Positions 37,440 through 47,466 of a DNA stretch of 64,000 nt are shown in pieces. Under the pieces are notes generated by a model. That model searched no databases, was not told the origin of the DNA, and saw only the letters and a list, made by a program, of their open reading frames with translations. How positions within the stretch are numbered: position 1 is the stretch's first letter; each line of letters opens with the position of its first letter. This DNA is from Pseudoalteromonas rubra (GTDB lineage Bacteria; Pseudomonadota; Gammaproteobacteria; Enterobacterales; Alteromonadaceae). The stretch covers positions 1,024,501 to 1,088,500 of the forward strand of contig NZ_CP045429.1 of assembly GCF_005886805.2 (NCBI RefSeq), written 5' to 3'. The position numbers and the translations under genes were made by a program.

Positions 37440-40400
37440 TGAACACACAAGCAATTATCGATCAATTAACTCACAACCAAATCCTACTTTCTGTTAATGG
37501 TGACCGTCTTGCGGTGGAGGCCAAAAAGGGCGCATTGACCGCTGAGCTGGCTAGCTTGATCCGTGACAATAAGCCGGCATTGATGGAGTATTTGTCACAG
37601 CAGCAAGCGCCCCTAGCGGTTGCGAACCCGATTCAGCCTGTGGTGCGTGAAGCCGGGAAAAGCTACCCTTTGTCTTCTGCACAAAAACGTTTCTGGTTTA
37701 TTGACCAGCTGCGCGGTGGTTCCAGTGATTACCATATGCCGCTGGCATTCACCCTGACCGATGCTGTGTCTATGGCACATCTTGAGAGCGCGCTTAATCA
37801 TGTGTTGAAAAAGCATGAAATCTTGCGCAGTCGTTATGTGTTGGCCGCCGATGGTGCCACTGAGCAGCAACTGAGCGACGAGTCGATCAGCATTCGCTAT
37901 CACGACAGTGCCAGCTGCGATGAACAGACGTTTAAAGCTGACATCCAGGCCTGCATTGCGGCCCCCTTTGCACTGGACAGCGACCTGATGATCCGTGTTG
38001 ATCATTTCCGCACCCCTGACGCACTGCACGCAGATGCCTTGCTCATTATCAATATTCACCATATTGCTTGTGACGCCTGGTCTTTAGATATTCTGAAACA
38101 AGATTTGATGACCGCATATATGCAGTTGCAAGGGGGTATGCAGCCTCAGGCTGAGTTGCCTCTGCAGTACCTGGATTACGCCAGCTGGCAACAGGACTGG
38201 CTGAACGGTGAGCAATGTGTACAACAAACCGATTACTGGCGCAATAAACTGGCGGGTATGGCGCAATTACACAGTCTGCCGCTGGATCATGCGCGTCAGG
38301 CAGATAAAGCCAACTTTGGTAAGTTATACAGTGAAGCGCTGCCTGCTGAGCAGGTACCCGTGTTGCACTGCATTGCCAGGGAATACAAGTTAACGCCCTT
38401 TATGCTGCTACACAGTGCGCTGGCACTGGCGCTCTCTCAGTATGGCCAGTATCAGGATGTGGTAATGGGCACCACGATCTCCAACCGTGACAGCGAACAA
38501 TTACATCCTATGATTGGGTGCTTCCTGAATCGACTGGTACTGCGTTTGGATACCGACAGAGCACAGTCGCTGTCTGATTATCTGAAGCAGGTTGCGCGCA
38601 CGCATATAGAGGCGCAGAACAATCAGTTACTGCCGTTTGATAATCTGGTTGAAGCGCTGGATATCAACCGAGCTGCTAATTACAGCCCGTTGTTCCAGAT
38701 CCAGTTTACACTGGGCTCTGAGCTGGGCGAACTCTCAAGCCAGGATGCCGCTTTGCTGAGCAATGCCGGATTTGCAGGCTTTGAGCTGAGTAAAGAGACA
38801 GTCGTGGTGCGTGGCGACCTGGATATTCATGCCCGTATATCTGAGCAGAACATGGTCATTGACTGGTCCTATGACAACGAATTATTCGATACCCAAACCA
38901 TTGCCACGCTGAGCAGTTTGTTTCAGCAGATCTGCCGTAATCTGACCCAGGCATATCAGCAACAAACCATCACGACAGCCTGTGTTGCCGATGTGATGTT
39001 TAATCAGCCTCAGACTTTATATACCCAGGCGGGTGAGTGTCGTCTGGATGATGCCACAGGCCTGATTGAGCGATTTGAGCAGCAGGCTGCACTGACACCG
39101 GATGCGATTGCCGTACACAGTGACACCGAACAGCTTAGCTATGCGCAGCTTAATGCGCAGGCGGCTAAACTGGCTGACTGTTTGCAGGAGCAGGGCGTTG
39201 AGCCCGGCGATCTGGTGGGCGTGTGCATGCCACGCAGTGCCTGCCTGATGGTGAGCTTACTGGGCGTACTCAAAGCCGGGGCAGCTTATATTCCGTTTGA
39301 ACCCAGCAACACCAAAGCCCGCAACCAGCAGATTATCGCTGATGCCGCTCTGGAGTGGGTGATTGTCAGTGACGCACTGGCCGCCCGCGTTCCGGATGCC
39401 GGGGTTGACCTGTTGTTACTGGAGCAGGATGTCACTGATGCGAACTGGCTCAGTGGCTATGACAGCGATTTTGGCACGGAAACGGTTGCCCATGACAGTC
39501 CCGCTTATGTGATTTACACCTCAGGCTCTACGGGTACTCCCAAAGGCGTGGAGATAAGCCACCGGGCCCTGATGGATTATTTGAACTTTGCCCTCAAAGG
39601 CTACTATGCCGACCACCTTAACGGTTCACTGCTGGTGACATCACATGGTTTTGATATTGGTGTTCCGAGTTTGTACTTACCGCTATTGAGTGGTGGCAGT
39701 GTGCAACTGCTGGATAATCAGGAGTTGTTACCGGCCCTGAGTAAAGCCCTGAATAAAGCGGATGAGCCACGACTGGTGCGGATGACGCCGCATCATGTGG
39801 AAGGGATACTGGCCTTGCAGGAGGCGCCGCTTGCAGGTGTGCAGCACGTGTTTGTGATTGGCGGTGAGCGCTTTGAGCGCGATGTGGCACTGGCCTTACA
39901 AACCCAGTTCCCGGACAGTCAGGTATTTAACCACTATGGTCCGTCTGAGGCCACGGTGGGCTGTGTGATGTATGACATCAGTGCCAATCAGGCTGACTTA
40001 CCGGCGGAGCTGCCCATTGGTCGGGCCATGGACAACACCTATGCCTATGTACTGGATGCGCAGCTTAATGCCCTGCCACAGGGCGCCCGGGGGGAGCTGT
40101 TTGTCGGCGGGCCGTGTCTGGCCACAGGTTATGTGAATAACCCGACGCTGAGCGCTGAGCGCTTTATTGAAAACCCATTTTATGACCCCAGTGATGCGAC
40201 CAGCCCGGCGCGTTTGTATCGCACCGGCGATCAGGTGCGCTATCAAAACAGTGGCGAGCTGATGTTTTTAGGGCGCATAGACGAGCAGGTTAAGATCCGG
40301 GGTTTCCGGGTGGAGCTGGGTGATATCAGCAGCCAGCTGCAGCAAATTACGGGCGTTGAATCTGCAGAGGTGTTGTGTAAAGCCCTGGCTACCGGCCCGG

Positions 40401-43400
40401 AGCTGGTCGCCTATATCAAGGCACAAGACTCGGCGCAGCTGGGTGCTCTGCTGAGTGACTGCGAGCGTCTGCTGGGTGAGCAGTTACCTGCTTATATGGT
40501 ACCGGCCCACTTTGTCGGGCTGCAAAACTGGCCGCTGACGGCGAACGGTAAACTGGACAAAAAAGCACTGCCAGACCCGCAGGAAAAAGCCGCGGCCCAA
40601 CACGTTGCGCCACGCACAGCAACAGAGCAGCAGCTGGTTGAGCTGTGGTCTTCATTATTAAAGTTAACGCCGGAGCAGATAAGCGTAGACAGCAGCTTCT
40701 TTAAGCTGGGCGGACATTCTTTGTTGTCGGTGCGTTTAGTGGCGGCAATCAAACAGGCCTTCGGGGTTGAATTCAGTATCAGCGAGTTGTTCGAACATGC
40801 GAGCATCGCCAGCCAGGCACAACAGGTCGAGCATAAACAGGCACAGGGAGGCAGCACAGCACAGCGCATAGAAGTGCAGGCCCGTCCGCAAGATGGTCGC
40901 ATGGCCGCATCCTTTGCGCAGCAACGACTGTGGTTCATCGACCGCTTACAGGGTGGCTCGGCGCAATACAATATGCCAGCCGCATTTGAAGTGAGTGGTG
41001 AACTGGACCTGGACGCTGTTGAAGCAGCACTGAACACCATAGTTGCACGCCACGAAGTACTGCGCAGTTCATATTCAGAGGTGCAGGGAGAGATCTATCA
41101 ACAGGCACAGGCTCCTTACGATTGTCAGGTTGAGCGTTTCGATCTCAGTACCCTGGAGGCGTCGGCGCAGGCTGAAGCTTTAGAGCAAAACCTCATTACC
41201 TTTAGTCAACACGCTTTTGTGCTGCAAGAGGCACAAATGTTATCGGCGCGCTATCTGATCTTGTCGGATCAAAGCGGTGTGCTGGCGTTGAATATGCCGC
41301 ATATCGTATCAGACGGCTGGTCAATGCAATTACTGGTCAAAGAGTTTACGGCCCTGTATACCGCGCATCTGTCTGGTCAGCATGCCCAACTGGCACCCCT
41401 GCCCATTCAGTATGCTGATTATGCCCACTGGCAGCGCAACTGGTTGGCAGGAGATGCAGGGGTAAGTCAGCTGGACTACTGGAAAAAGCAATTAGATGGT
41501 GTGCCAACTGTACATGGTTTACCGATACAGGGACGCCGTGGGGAGATGAAAAACCACACTGGAGAGTCACTGGAGATGACCTTGTCTCAGTCAGTCAGTC
41601 GCCGTCTGACCGAGCTGGCCAGCACCCTTGAGATCACTCCGTTTATGTTGTTACATGGCGCGCTGGCGATTGTGCTTTCACGTCACAGCAACAGCCATGA
41701 TATTGTGATTGGTACCCCGGTGGCCAACCGTCAGCATGCTGATTTGACGTCGCTGATAGGGTTTTTTGTTAACTCACTGGTATTGAGACTGAACACCAGT
41801 GACAAAACCCTCGCGGCTTTCTTTGAACACGTTAAACAGACCCATATTGCTGCGCAGGAAAATCAGGATATTCCATTTGAGCAGCTGGTTGAGCACCTGG
41901 ACATAGAAACCAACACCAGCCAAAGCCCGCTGTTTCAGATTATGCTGCTGACGGACAACGATTATGGTCTGGATGCACCCAAAGCTCAGTCTACGCGACT
42001 GGGCGATGCGCAACTTAAGCCGATAGAAGATCCACAGGTCACAGTGAAGTTTGATCTGGACATTTTTATGTCAGTCAACGAGCACGGCGGCAAACTGAAA
42101 ATCAACTTCGATAACCACTTATTCAGTGCGCAATACATTGACAGCTTAATGAGTCACTTGGCGAATACACTGACTAATCTGGCACAGGCTGATATCACTC
42201 AGCAATCGGTGGCACGTCTGCCGATGCTGAGTGAGCAACAGAGCCAGGAGCTGATCTTTGGCCGTAACCAGACACAGCGTAGTTATGATGATGAGGCCTG
42301 CATTAACAGCATTTTTGAGCGTCATGTTGCGGCACAGCCTGACGCGCCGGCGCTGCAATTTGGTGAGTCGGTGCTGAGCTATCAGGCACTGAACGAGCGT
42401 GCAGAGCAGCTTGCCAGCTATCTGGTTGCGCAGCACCAAATCGTGCCAGATACGATAGTCGGCCTGTGTATGGAGCGCTCGGCAGACATGATCATTGCAA
42501 TGCTGGCTATCCTTAAAGCGGGCGGGGCTTACTTACCGCTAGATCCGGATTATCCGATAGAGCGCCTGGAGTACATGGTCGATGATGCCAAAGTCGCTCA
42601 GATCTTAAGTTATGGTCGGGGTGTTGAAGTGACTGACGCACTGTGTCAGGACAGAGACATCGCTAACCTCAATGTCAGCAATCTGTCAGAGGCTGCAGCG
42701 TCAGACGAACAGCCGCTGGGAATACTTAAATCGAATCATTCACTGGCGTATGTGATTTATACCTCAGGCTCAACAGGGCGTCCAAAAGGCGTGGGGCTGA
42801 GCCACAAAGGTGCGGTGAACCTCGCTGCCAACCAGCAGGTGCTGTTTGATATCACGCCTGCCAGTCGGGTATTGCAATTTGCATCAATCAGCTTTGATGC
42901 CGCGACCTGGGATTGGGTCATGGCTCTACTCAACGGCGCTACCCTAGTGATCTGTGATGAGCAGGCTCGTACCGAAGGGGGTAAGTTAGGTGAGGTGCTG
43001 AAACAACAAGCTATTACGCACGCAACCTTGCCACCGGCCTTGTTGAGCACCATGGCGTTACAAACAGACTTAGCCTTGCAGTGCCTGATTGTGGCGGGTG
43101 AAGCTTGTGAAGAGCAGGTTGTAGAGCGCTGGAGACGCCATTATCGCTTCTTTAATGCCTATGGTCCGTCGGAGACCTCTGTGTGCGCTACGGTGGGTGA
43201 AATTACGGATAACAGCATTCATATCGGGCGTCCTTTGTATAATGTGCAAACCCTGATTTTGGATGAGCATCAAAGCCTGGTGCCATTTGGCTGTGCCGGT
43301 GAACTGTATGTCGGTGGTGACGGCCTGGCACGTGGTTATCTGAATCAGCCACAGCTGACGGCTGAGCGTTTCATTGACAATCCTTTTTATGATGCCAGTG

Positions 43401-46400
43401 TGCCCGGCAGCTCTGAGCGTTTATACCGAACCGGTGACCTGGTGCGTTATCAGGCTGATGGTAACCTGGCCTTTATTGGCCGTACTGATGATCAGATCAA
43501 GATCCGCGGCTTCCGTGTTGAGCTGGGTGAAGTTGCCCAGCAGCTGAGTCAGCAAACGGGTGTTGAATCTGCCCTAGTGGTTGCTAAAACAGGCGCCATC
43601 GGCACCTATCTGGTTGCTTATTTGCAGCCAGCTCAGGCCGTTAGCGAGCTATCTGACAATGAATTTACTCAAGGTGCATTGGCCGAATTGGCCAGTCAGG
43701 TGCCCGACTATATGGTGCCCAAGTTGGGTGTGGTGGTCGCTGAGTGGCCTTTGACAGCCAACGGCAAAATTAATAAAAAGGCCCTGCCTGAGGCAGATAC
43801 AATGGCATTGCAGGGTGAATATGTGGCACCTGCCTGTGAGACTGAACGCGCCATTTGTCAGATCTGGGCTGAGTTGCTCGACATGGCACCGGAAACCATC
43901 AGTACCACGGCGAACTTCTTCCACTTAGGAGGCCACTCGCTGTTATCTGTCAGACTGGCTGCGGGACTGCGTGAGCAGCTGGGTGTTGAGCTGCCAGTGA
44001 AAACCCTGTTCAATGCCGCTACCGTTGCGGAGCAGGCTGAAGAAATTATGGCTCGTCGCGGGCAAGCGGTGCGCGAAGGCGTTAAAGCCCTGCCCAGAAT
44101 CACCATACAGGATGAGCAACTGGGCCAGTATAGTGCATTGCCACAGTCGTTTGCGCAGCAACGTCTATGGTTTATCGATCAGTTACACAGTGACTCGGTA
44201 CAATATAATATGCCAGCAGCTTTTGAAGTTGAAGGGGAGCTGGAGTTGGCCGTGGTTGAAGCGGCGCTGCAAACCATCATTGCCCGACATGAAGTGCTCA
44301 GAACGGTGTATCGTGATGGTGAGCACGGTGCTGAGCAGCTGATCCTGGATGAGGCACAATTTAGTCTCAGTTATGAAGATATCCGTATGTACAACCCGGC
44401 ACAGCAACAACAGGCGATTGCCGGGGCGATGGCACAGCTACTAAGTCAACCATTTGATTTGACCAAAGATGTGATGGTGCGTGCAGGGTATCTGCATACT
44501 TCACAGAGCAGTGGGGTGCTGCTGTTTAACATGCACCATATTGCCTCGGATGGCTGGTCAATGCAGGTGCTGGTGAAAGAGTTTGTGGCCTTGTATCAGG
44601 CCTACAGTCAGGGTCATGGTAATCCGCTGGCACCGCTGACCATTCAGTACGCCGATTATGCACAATGGCAGCGGGCATACTTAAGTGAGGCAGTGCTGGA
44701 GCAGCAACTGGGATATTGGCAGCAACAGCTGGCTGATGTACCACCGGTGCACAGTCTGCCTCTGGATCACCCACGTCCGGAAGTGAAGCAACATCAGGGG
44801 GCGCAGGTAACAGGCTCGCTTAGTAAAGAGATTGCACAAGGGCTCGCTGCACTGGCTAAGGCTGAAGGGTTGACGCCGTTTATGCTGCTGCATGGGGCAC
44901 TGTCATTGTTATTATCCAGACACAGTAATGCACAGAATATTGTGATAGGTACCCCGGTTGCCAACCGTACTCAGGCCGAGCTGGAGCCTCTAATTGGTTT
45001 CTTTGTTAATACCTTAGTGCTAAATGTCAATACTGATCAGGCGACACTGGCTGAGTATCTGGCACATGTTAAGAGCGTGCACCTCGATGCCCAGTCAAAT
45101 CAGGATGTGCCGTTTGAGCAATTGGTTGAGCAACTCAATGTACCACGCAGCACGGCACATACGCCGCTGTTCCAGGTCATGTTGCGCACCCAGACCGATT
45201 ATGGTCTGAATACGGGGATGGATGAGTCGGTGTTGTCTCTGGGAGACGCGCAGTTGAGCCCACTGGCAGAGGACTCTGTGGTGGCCAAGTTTGATCTCGA
45301 TGTGCATATGGCGTTGAGCGAGTCGGGTGTCGATATCTGCTGGACTTATGACACAGCCCTGTTCAGTGCGGCGCGTATCGAGACCCTTAACCGTCACTTG
45401 GGTGAGCTGTTGAGTGTACTGACGGCGTCTGAGCCGCAAGAGGTTCTGACCAGGGGGCCGGGCACCCTCAATATGCTGTCACAGGCAGAGCGCCAAGAGT
45501 TGCTGGTATCACTGAATCAAACAGAGCAAGACTATGATACACAGCTGTGCATCCATACTTTGTTTGAGCAACAGGCACAGCAGCAGCCGCAGGCGATGGC
45601 CCTGACAGGACCGCAGCGCACCTTGAGTTATGAGGCACTGAATACGCTGAGTAACCAATTCGCACATCATCTGATTGACGAGTACGGGATTGCACCGGGA
45701 CAGCGTGTCGGTATTTGTGTAGAGCGCTCGGAGTATATTTTGGTCACTATGCTGGCAGTACTTAAAGCCGGAGCTGCCTATGTGCCCTTCGATCATCACA
45801 ACACGCTGCATCGTAATCAACAGATCATAGACGATGCGCAGTTAGACGTGGTGTTTACCGACCCTGAGCGTATCGCAACCTTGCCGCAAAGCTGTGCACG
45901 CCTTGAGGTCGCGGCACTTGAAGCTTTGCTGAGCGGCCAGGGTAAGCGGGATAACCCACAACAGACTGTCAGTGCCGGTGATCTGGCCTATGTTATCTAC
46001 ACGTCGGGCACCACGGGCAAACCAAAAGGCGTTCAGCTGCGTCACTCTAATGTGTGTGACTATTTACAGTCGGTACAGCACAGATACTATACGCAGCCGC
46101 AGTCGTCATTACTGGTTACGTCTTATGCCTTCGATATCAGTGTACCTAGCTTATTCCTGCCGTTGATCAGCGGTACATCGGTCAATATCCTGGCCGGCGA
46201 AGCGCGCTTTGAAAGCATGAAACACGAATTACAGGAACAGTCCTATCTGCTGCGCATGACACCGCATCATGGTAAAGCCCTGGTGGCCTTTATGGGCGAA
46301 GAGGTGTGTCAGCTGACTCACACTTTCGTGATTGGTGGTGAAGCCTTCCCGCTGGAACTTTATGATCAACTGCAGGCGAAATTTCCAAACAGTGTTATCT

Positions 46401-47401
46401 ACAACCATTATGGTCCGACAGAAGCAACCGTCGGGGCAATTGCATTGAATGTCACGGCTCAGCGTGACCAAATCGGTGCCACTATGCCCATAGGTAGACC
46501 GCTTCCAAATACCAAAGTGTATATACTAAACAAAGAGTTAGGGCTTGTTCCTAAAGGTGCGATGGGCGAGCTGTATATTGCCGGACCAAGTGTTTCTAAA
46601 GGATACCTAAATCGAGATGAACTAACTCAAAAGAGCTTTGTTGTCAATCCATTTGAAGACGAAAATTCGCAATATAACCTGATGTATAAGACAGGTGACT
46701 TGGCTCGGTATATCGGCGAAGATTATCTCGAATATTGCGGACGCGTTGACGAGCAAATCAAGATCCGAGGCTTCAGAATTGAAGTGGGTGATATTGAGAG
46801 TCAGTTGTTGCAATTGCCTGAAGTCGATTCTGCTGTAGTGCAGGCGAAAGAGTTGGCCGGGCAGCTGCAGTTGGTGGCTTATGTCAAATTTGATCTCATG
46901 CATGAGATCAAATTTGCCTCGAGTGAGTCGCAGCTTCAGGATAATGAACGCAAGCTGGCAGCAATCAAGCGCAGCCTGGCGGGTCAATTGCCTGAGTATA
47001 TGCTGCCCAGTCAGTATCTGGTGATGACTGACTGGCCATTGTCGGCAAACGGTAAGCTGGATAAGAAAGCGCTGCCGGAGCCATCGCTAACTGAACTCTC
47101 CTCAGTGGCGGTGCAGCCGGTCAGTGAGACAGAAGTGCGTTTAGTGCAGATTTGGTCTGAGGTTTTGCAAACCTCGGAGGAGCACATCAGCGTGGTTGAG
47201 AGCTTCTTCTCACTGGGAGGCAACTCCTTGTCCCTGATGTTGTTGCTGAATAAATTGCGCAGCGAATTTGGTGCAGCATTGCAACTGCGTGAGTTGTACC
47301 AAAGTTCAGACATTCAGAGCATGGCCAAGCGCATTGAGCACCTGCTGTGGATGGAACAAGACGATGATGATGAGTATGAGGGGGAGCTACTCGTACTTTA
47401 A
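37439..47401 (+). CDS. NRPS3: modules 6-8 (TubC-dock, three C-A-T modules)
   Basis: 3320 residues. A TubC-like dock (1-60) precedes C1 at about 76, A1 at about 541, T1 Ser1094, C2 at about 1155, A2 at about 1620, T2 Ser2167, C3 at about 2230, A3 at about 2704 and T3 Ser3263 (LGGNSL). A2 reads D-A-W-T-I-A-A-V-C, the Phe code of gramicidin/tyrocidine type. A1 and A3 read D-I-P-R-V-G-H-V-G, which I cannot assign; the H-V-G end resembles Asp pockets. C1 has HHIACDA and C2 has PHIVSDG in place of HHxxxDG. The A3 C-terminal part (46490-46830) is AT-richer and is followed by a 32-bp palindrome. The acidic tail DDDDEYEGELLVL is a candidate docking motif. Confidence 0.93.
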   Translation: MNTQAIIDQLTHNQILLSVNGDRLAVEAKKGALTAELASLIRDNKPALMEYLSQQQAPLAVANPIQPVVREAGKSYPLSSAQKRFWFIDQLRGGSSDYHMPLAFTLTDAVSMAHLESALNHVLKKHEILRSRYVLAADGATEQQLSDESISIRYHDSASCDEQTFKADIQACIAAPFALDSDLMIRVDHFRTPDALHADALLIINIHHIACDAWSLDILKQDLMTAYMQLQGGMQPQAELPLQYLDYASWQQDWLNGEQCVQQTDYWRNKLAGMAQLHSLPLDHARQADKANFGKLYSEALPAEQVPVLHCIAREYKLTPFMLLHSALALALSQYGQYQDVVMGTTISNRDSEQLHPMIGCFLNRLVLRLDTDRAQSLSDYLKQVARTHIEAQNNQLLPFDNLVEALDINRAANYSPLFQIQFTLGSELGELSSQDAALLSNAGFAGFELSKETVVVRGDLDIHARISEQNMVIDWSYDNELFDTQTIATLSSLFQQICRNLTQAYQQQTITTACVADVMFNQPQTLYTQAGECRLDDATGLIERFEQQAALTPDAIAVHSDTEQLSYAQLNAQAAKLADCLQEQGVEPGDLVGVCMPRSACLMVSLLGVLKAGAAYIPFEPSNTKARNQQIIADAALEWVIVSDALAARVPDAGVDLLLLEQDVTDANWLSGYDSDFGTETVAHDSPAYVIYTSGSTGTPKGVEISHRALMDYLNFALKGYYADHLNGSLLVTSHGFDIGVPSLYLPLLSGGSVQLLDNQELLPALSKALNKADEPRLVRMTPHHVEGILALQEAPLAGVQHVFVIGGERFERDVALALQTQFPDSQVFNHYGPSEATVGCVMYDISANQADLPAELPIGRAMDNTYAYVLDAQLNALPQGARGELFVGGPCLATGYVNNPTLSAERFIENPFYDPSDATSPARLYRTGDQVRYQNSGELMFLGRIDEQVKIRGFRVELGDISSQLQQITGVESAEVLCKALATGPELVAYIKAQDSAQLGALLSDCERLLGEQLPAYMVPAHFVGLQNWPLTANGKLDKKALPDPQEKAAAQHVAPRTATEQQLVELWSSLLKLTPEQISVDSSFFKLGGHSLLSVRLVAAIKQAFGVEFSISELFEHASIASQAQQVEHKQAQGGSTAQRIEVQARPQDGRMAASFAQQRLWFIDRLQGGSAQYNMPAAFEVSGELDLDAVEAALNTIVARHEVLRSSYSEVQGEIYQQAQAPYDCQVERFDLSTLEASAQAEALEQNLITFSQHAFVLQEAQMLSARYLILSDQSGVLALNMPHIVSDGWSMQLLVKEFTALYTAHLSGQHAQLAPLPIQYADYAHWQRNWLAGDAGVSQLDYWKKQLDGVPTVHGLPIQGRRGEMKNHTGESLEMTLSQSVSRRLTELASTLEITPFMLLHGALAIVLSRHSNSHDIVIGTPVANRQHADLTSLIGFFVNSLVLRLNTSDKTLAAFFEHVKQTHIAAQENQDIPFEQLVEHLDIETNTSQSPLFQIMLLTDNDYGLDAPKAQSTRLGDAQLKPIEDPQVTVKFDLDIFMSVNEHGGKLKINFDNHLFSAQYIDSLMSHLANTLTNLAQADITQQSVARLPMLSEQQSQELIFGRNQTQRSYDDEACINSIFERHVAAQPDAPALQFGESVLSYQALNERAEQLASYLVAQHQIVPDTIVGLCMERSADMIIAMLAILKAGGAYLPLDPDYPIERLEYMVDDAKVAQILSYGRGVEVTDALCQDRDIANLNVSNLSEAAASDEQPLGILKSNHSLAYVIYTSGSTGRPKGVGLSHKGAVNLAANQQVLFDITPASRVLQFASISFDAATWDWVMALLNGATLVICDEQARTEGGKLGEVLKQQAITHATLPPALLSTMALQTDLALQCLIVAGEACEEQVVERWRRHYRFFNAYGPSETSVCATVGEITDNSIHIGRPLYNVQTLILDEHQSLVPFGCAGELYVGGDGLARGYLNQPQLTAERFIDNPFYDASVPGSSERLYRTGDLVRYQADGNLAFIGRTDDQIKIRGFRVELGEVAQQLSQQTGVESALVVAKTGAIGTYLVAYLQPAQAVSELSDNEFTQGALAELASQVPDYMVPKLGVVVAEWPLTANGKINKKALPEADTMALQGEYVAPACETERAICQIWAELLDMAPETISTTANFFHLGGHSLLSVRLAAGLREQLGVELPVKTLFNAATVAEQAEEIMARRGQAVREGVKALPRITIQDEQLGQYSALPQSFAQQRLWFIDQLHSDSVQYNMPAAFEVEGELELAVVEAALQTIIARHEVLRTVYRDGEHGAEQLILDEAQFSLSYEDIRMYNPAQQQQAIAGAMAQLLSQPFDLTKDVMVRAGYLHTSQSSGVLLFNMHHIASDGWSMQVLVKEFVALYQAYSQGHGNPLAPLTIQYADYAQWQRAYLSEAVLEQQLGYWQQQLADVPPVHSLPLDHPRPEVKQHQGAQVTGSLSKEIAQGLAALAKAEGLTPFMLLHGALSLLLSRHSNAQNIVIGTPVANRTQAELEPLIGFFVNTLVLNVNTDQATLAEYLAHVKSVHLDAQSNQDVPFEQLVEQLNVPRSTAHTPLFQVMLRTQTDYGLNTGMDESVLSLGDAQLSPLAEDSVVAKFDLDVHMALSESGVDICWTYDTALFSAARIETLNRHLGELLSVLTASEPQEVLTRGPGTLNMLSQAERQELLVSLNQTEQDYDTQLCIHTLFEQQAQQQPQAMALTGPQRTLSYEALNTLSNQFAHHLIDEYGIAPGQRVGICVERSEYILVTMLAVLKAGAAYVPFDHHNTLHRNQQIIDDAQLDVVFTDPERIATLPQSCARLEVAALEALLSGQGKRDNPQQTVSAGDLAYVIYTSGTTGKPKGVQLRHSNVCDYLQSVQHRYYTQPQSSLLVTSYAFDISVPSLFLPLISGTSVNILAGEARFESMKHELQEQSYLLRMTPHHGKALVAFMGEEVCQLTHTFVIGGEAFPLELYDQLQAKFPNSVIYNHYGPTEATVGAIALNVTAQRDQIGATMPIGRPLPNTKVYILNKELGLVPKGAMGELYIAGPSVSKGYLNRDELTQKSFVVNPFEDENSQYNLMYKTGDLARYIGEDYLEYCGRVDEQIKIRGFRIEVGDIESQLLQLPEVDSAVVQAKELAGQLQLVAYVKFDLMHEIKFASSESQLQDNERKLAAIKRSLAGQLPEYMLPSQYLVMTDWPLSANGKLDKKALPEPSLTELSSVAVQPVSETEVRLVQIWSEVLQTSEEHISVVESFFSLGGNSLSLMLLLNKLRSEFGAALQLRELYQSSDIQSMAKRIEHLLWMEQDDDDEYEGELLVL
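46885..46916. repeat. 32-bp perfect palindrome inside NRPS3
   Basis: The left half is CAAATTTGATCTCATG and the right half is its exact reverse complement, centred between 46900 and 46901. The frame reads through as KFDLMHEIKF in a variable stretch between adenylation motifs. The central 18 bp equal the palindrome at 16892-16909. It looks like an in-frame inserted repeat or a protein-binding site. Confidence 0.85.
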
Positions 47402-47410
47402 ATTGATTTA

Positions 47411-47441
47411 TCGGTGCGTCATGGGAGTCATGGCGCACCGA
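47411..47441 (+). other. Hairpin between NRPS3 and the oxygenase gene
   Basis: TCGGTGCG (47411-47418) and CGCACCGA (47434-47441) form a perfect 8-bp GC-rich stem around a 15-base loop in the 65-bp gap. No T run follows. It could slow or partly stop transcription, or protect the upstream mRNA end. Confidence 0.6.
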
Positions 47442-47466
47442 CTTATAATGACAAAAAGGAACCCGT

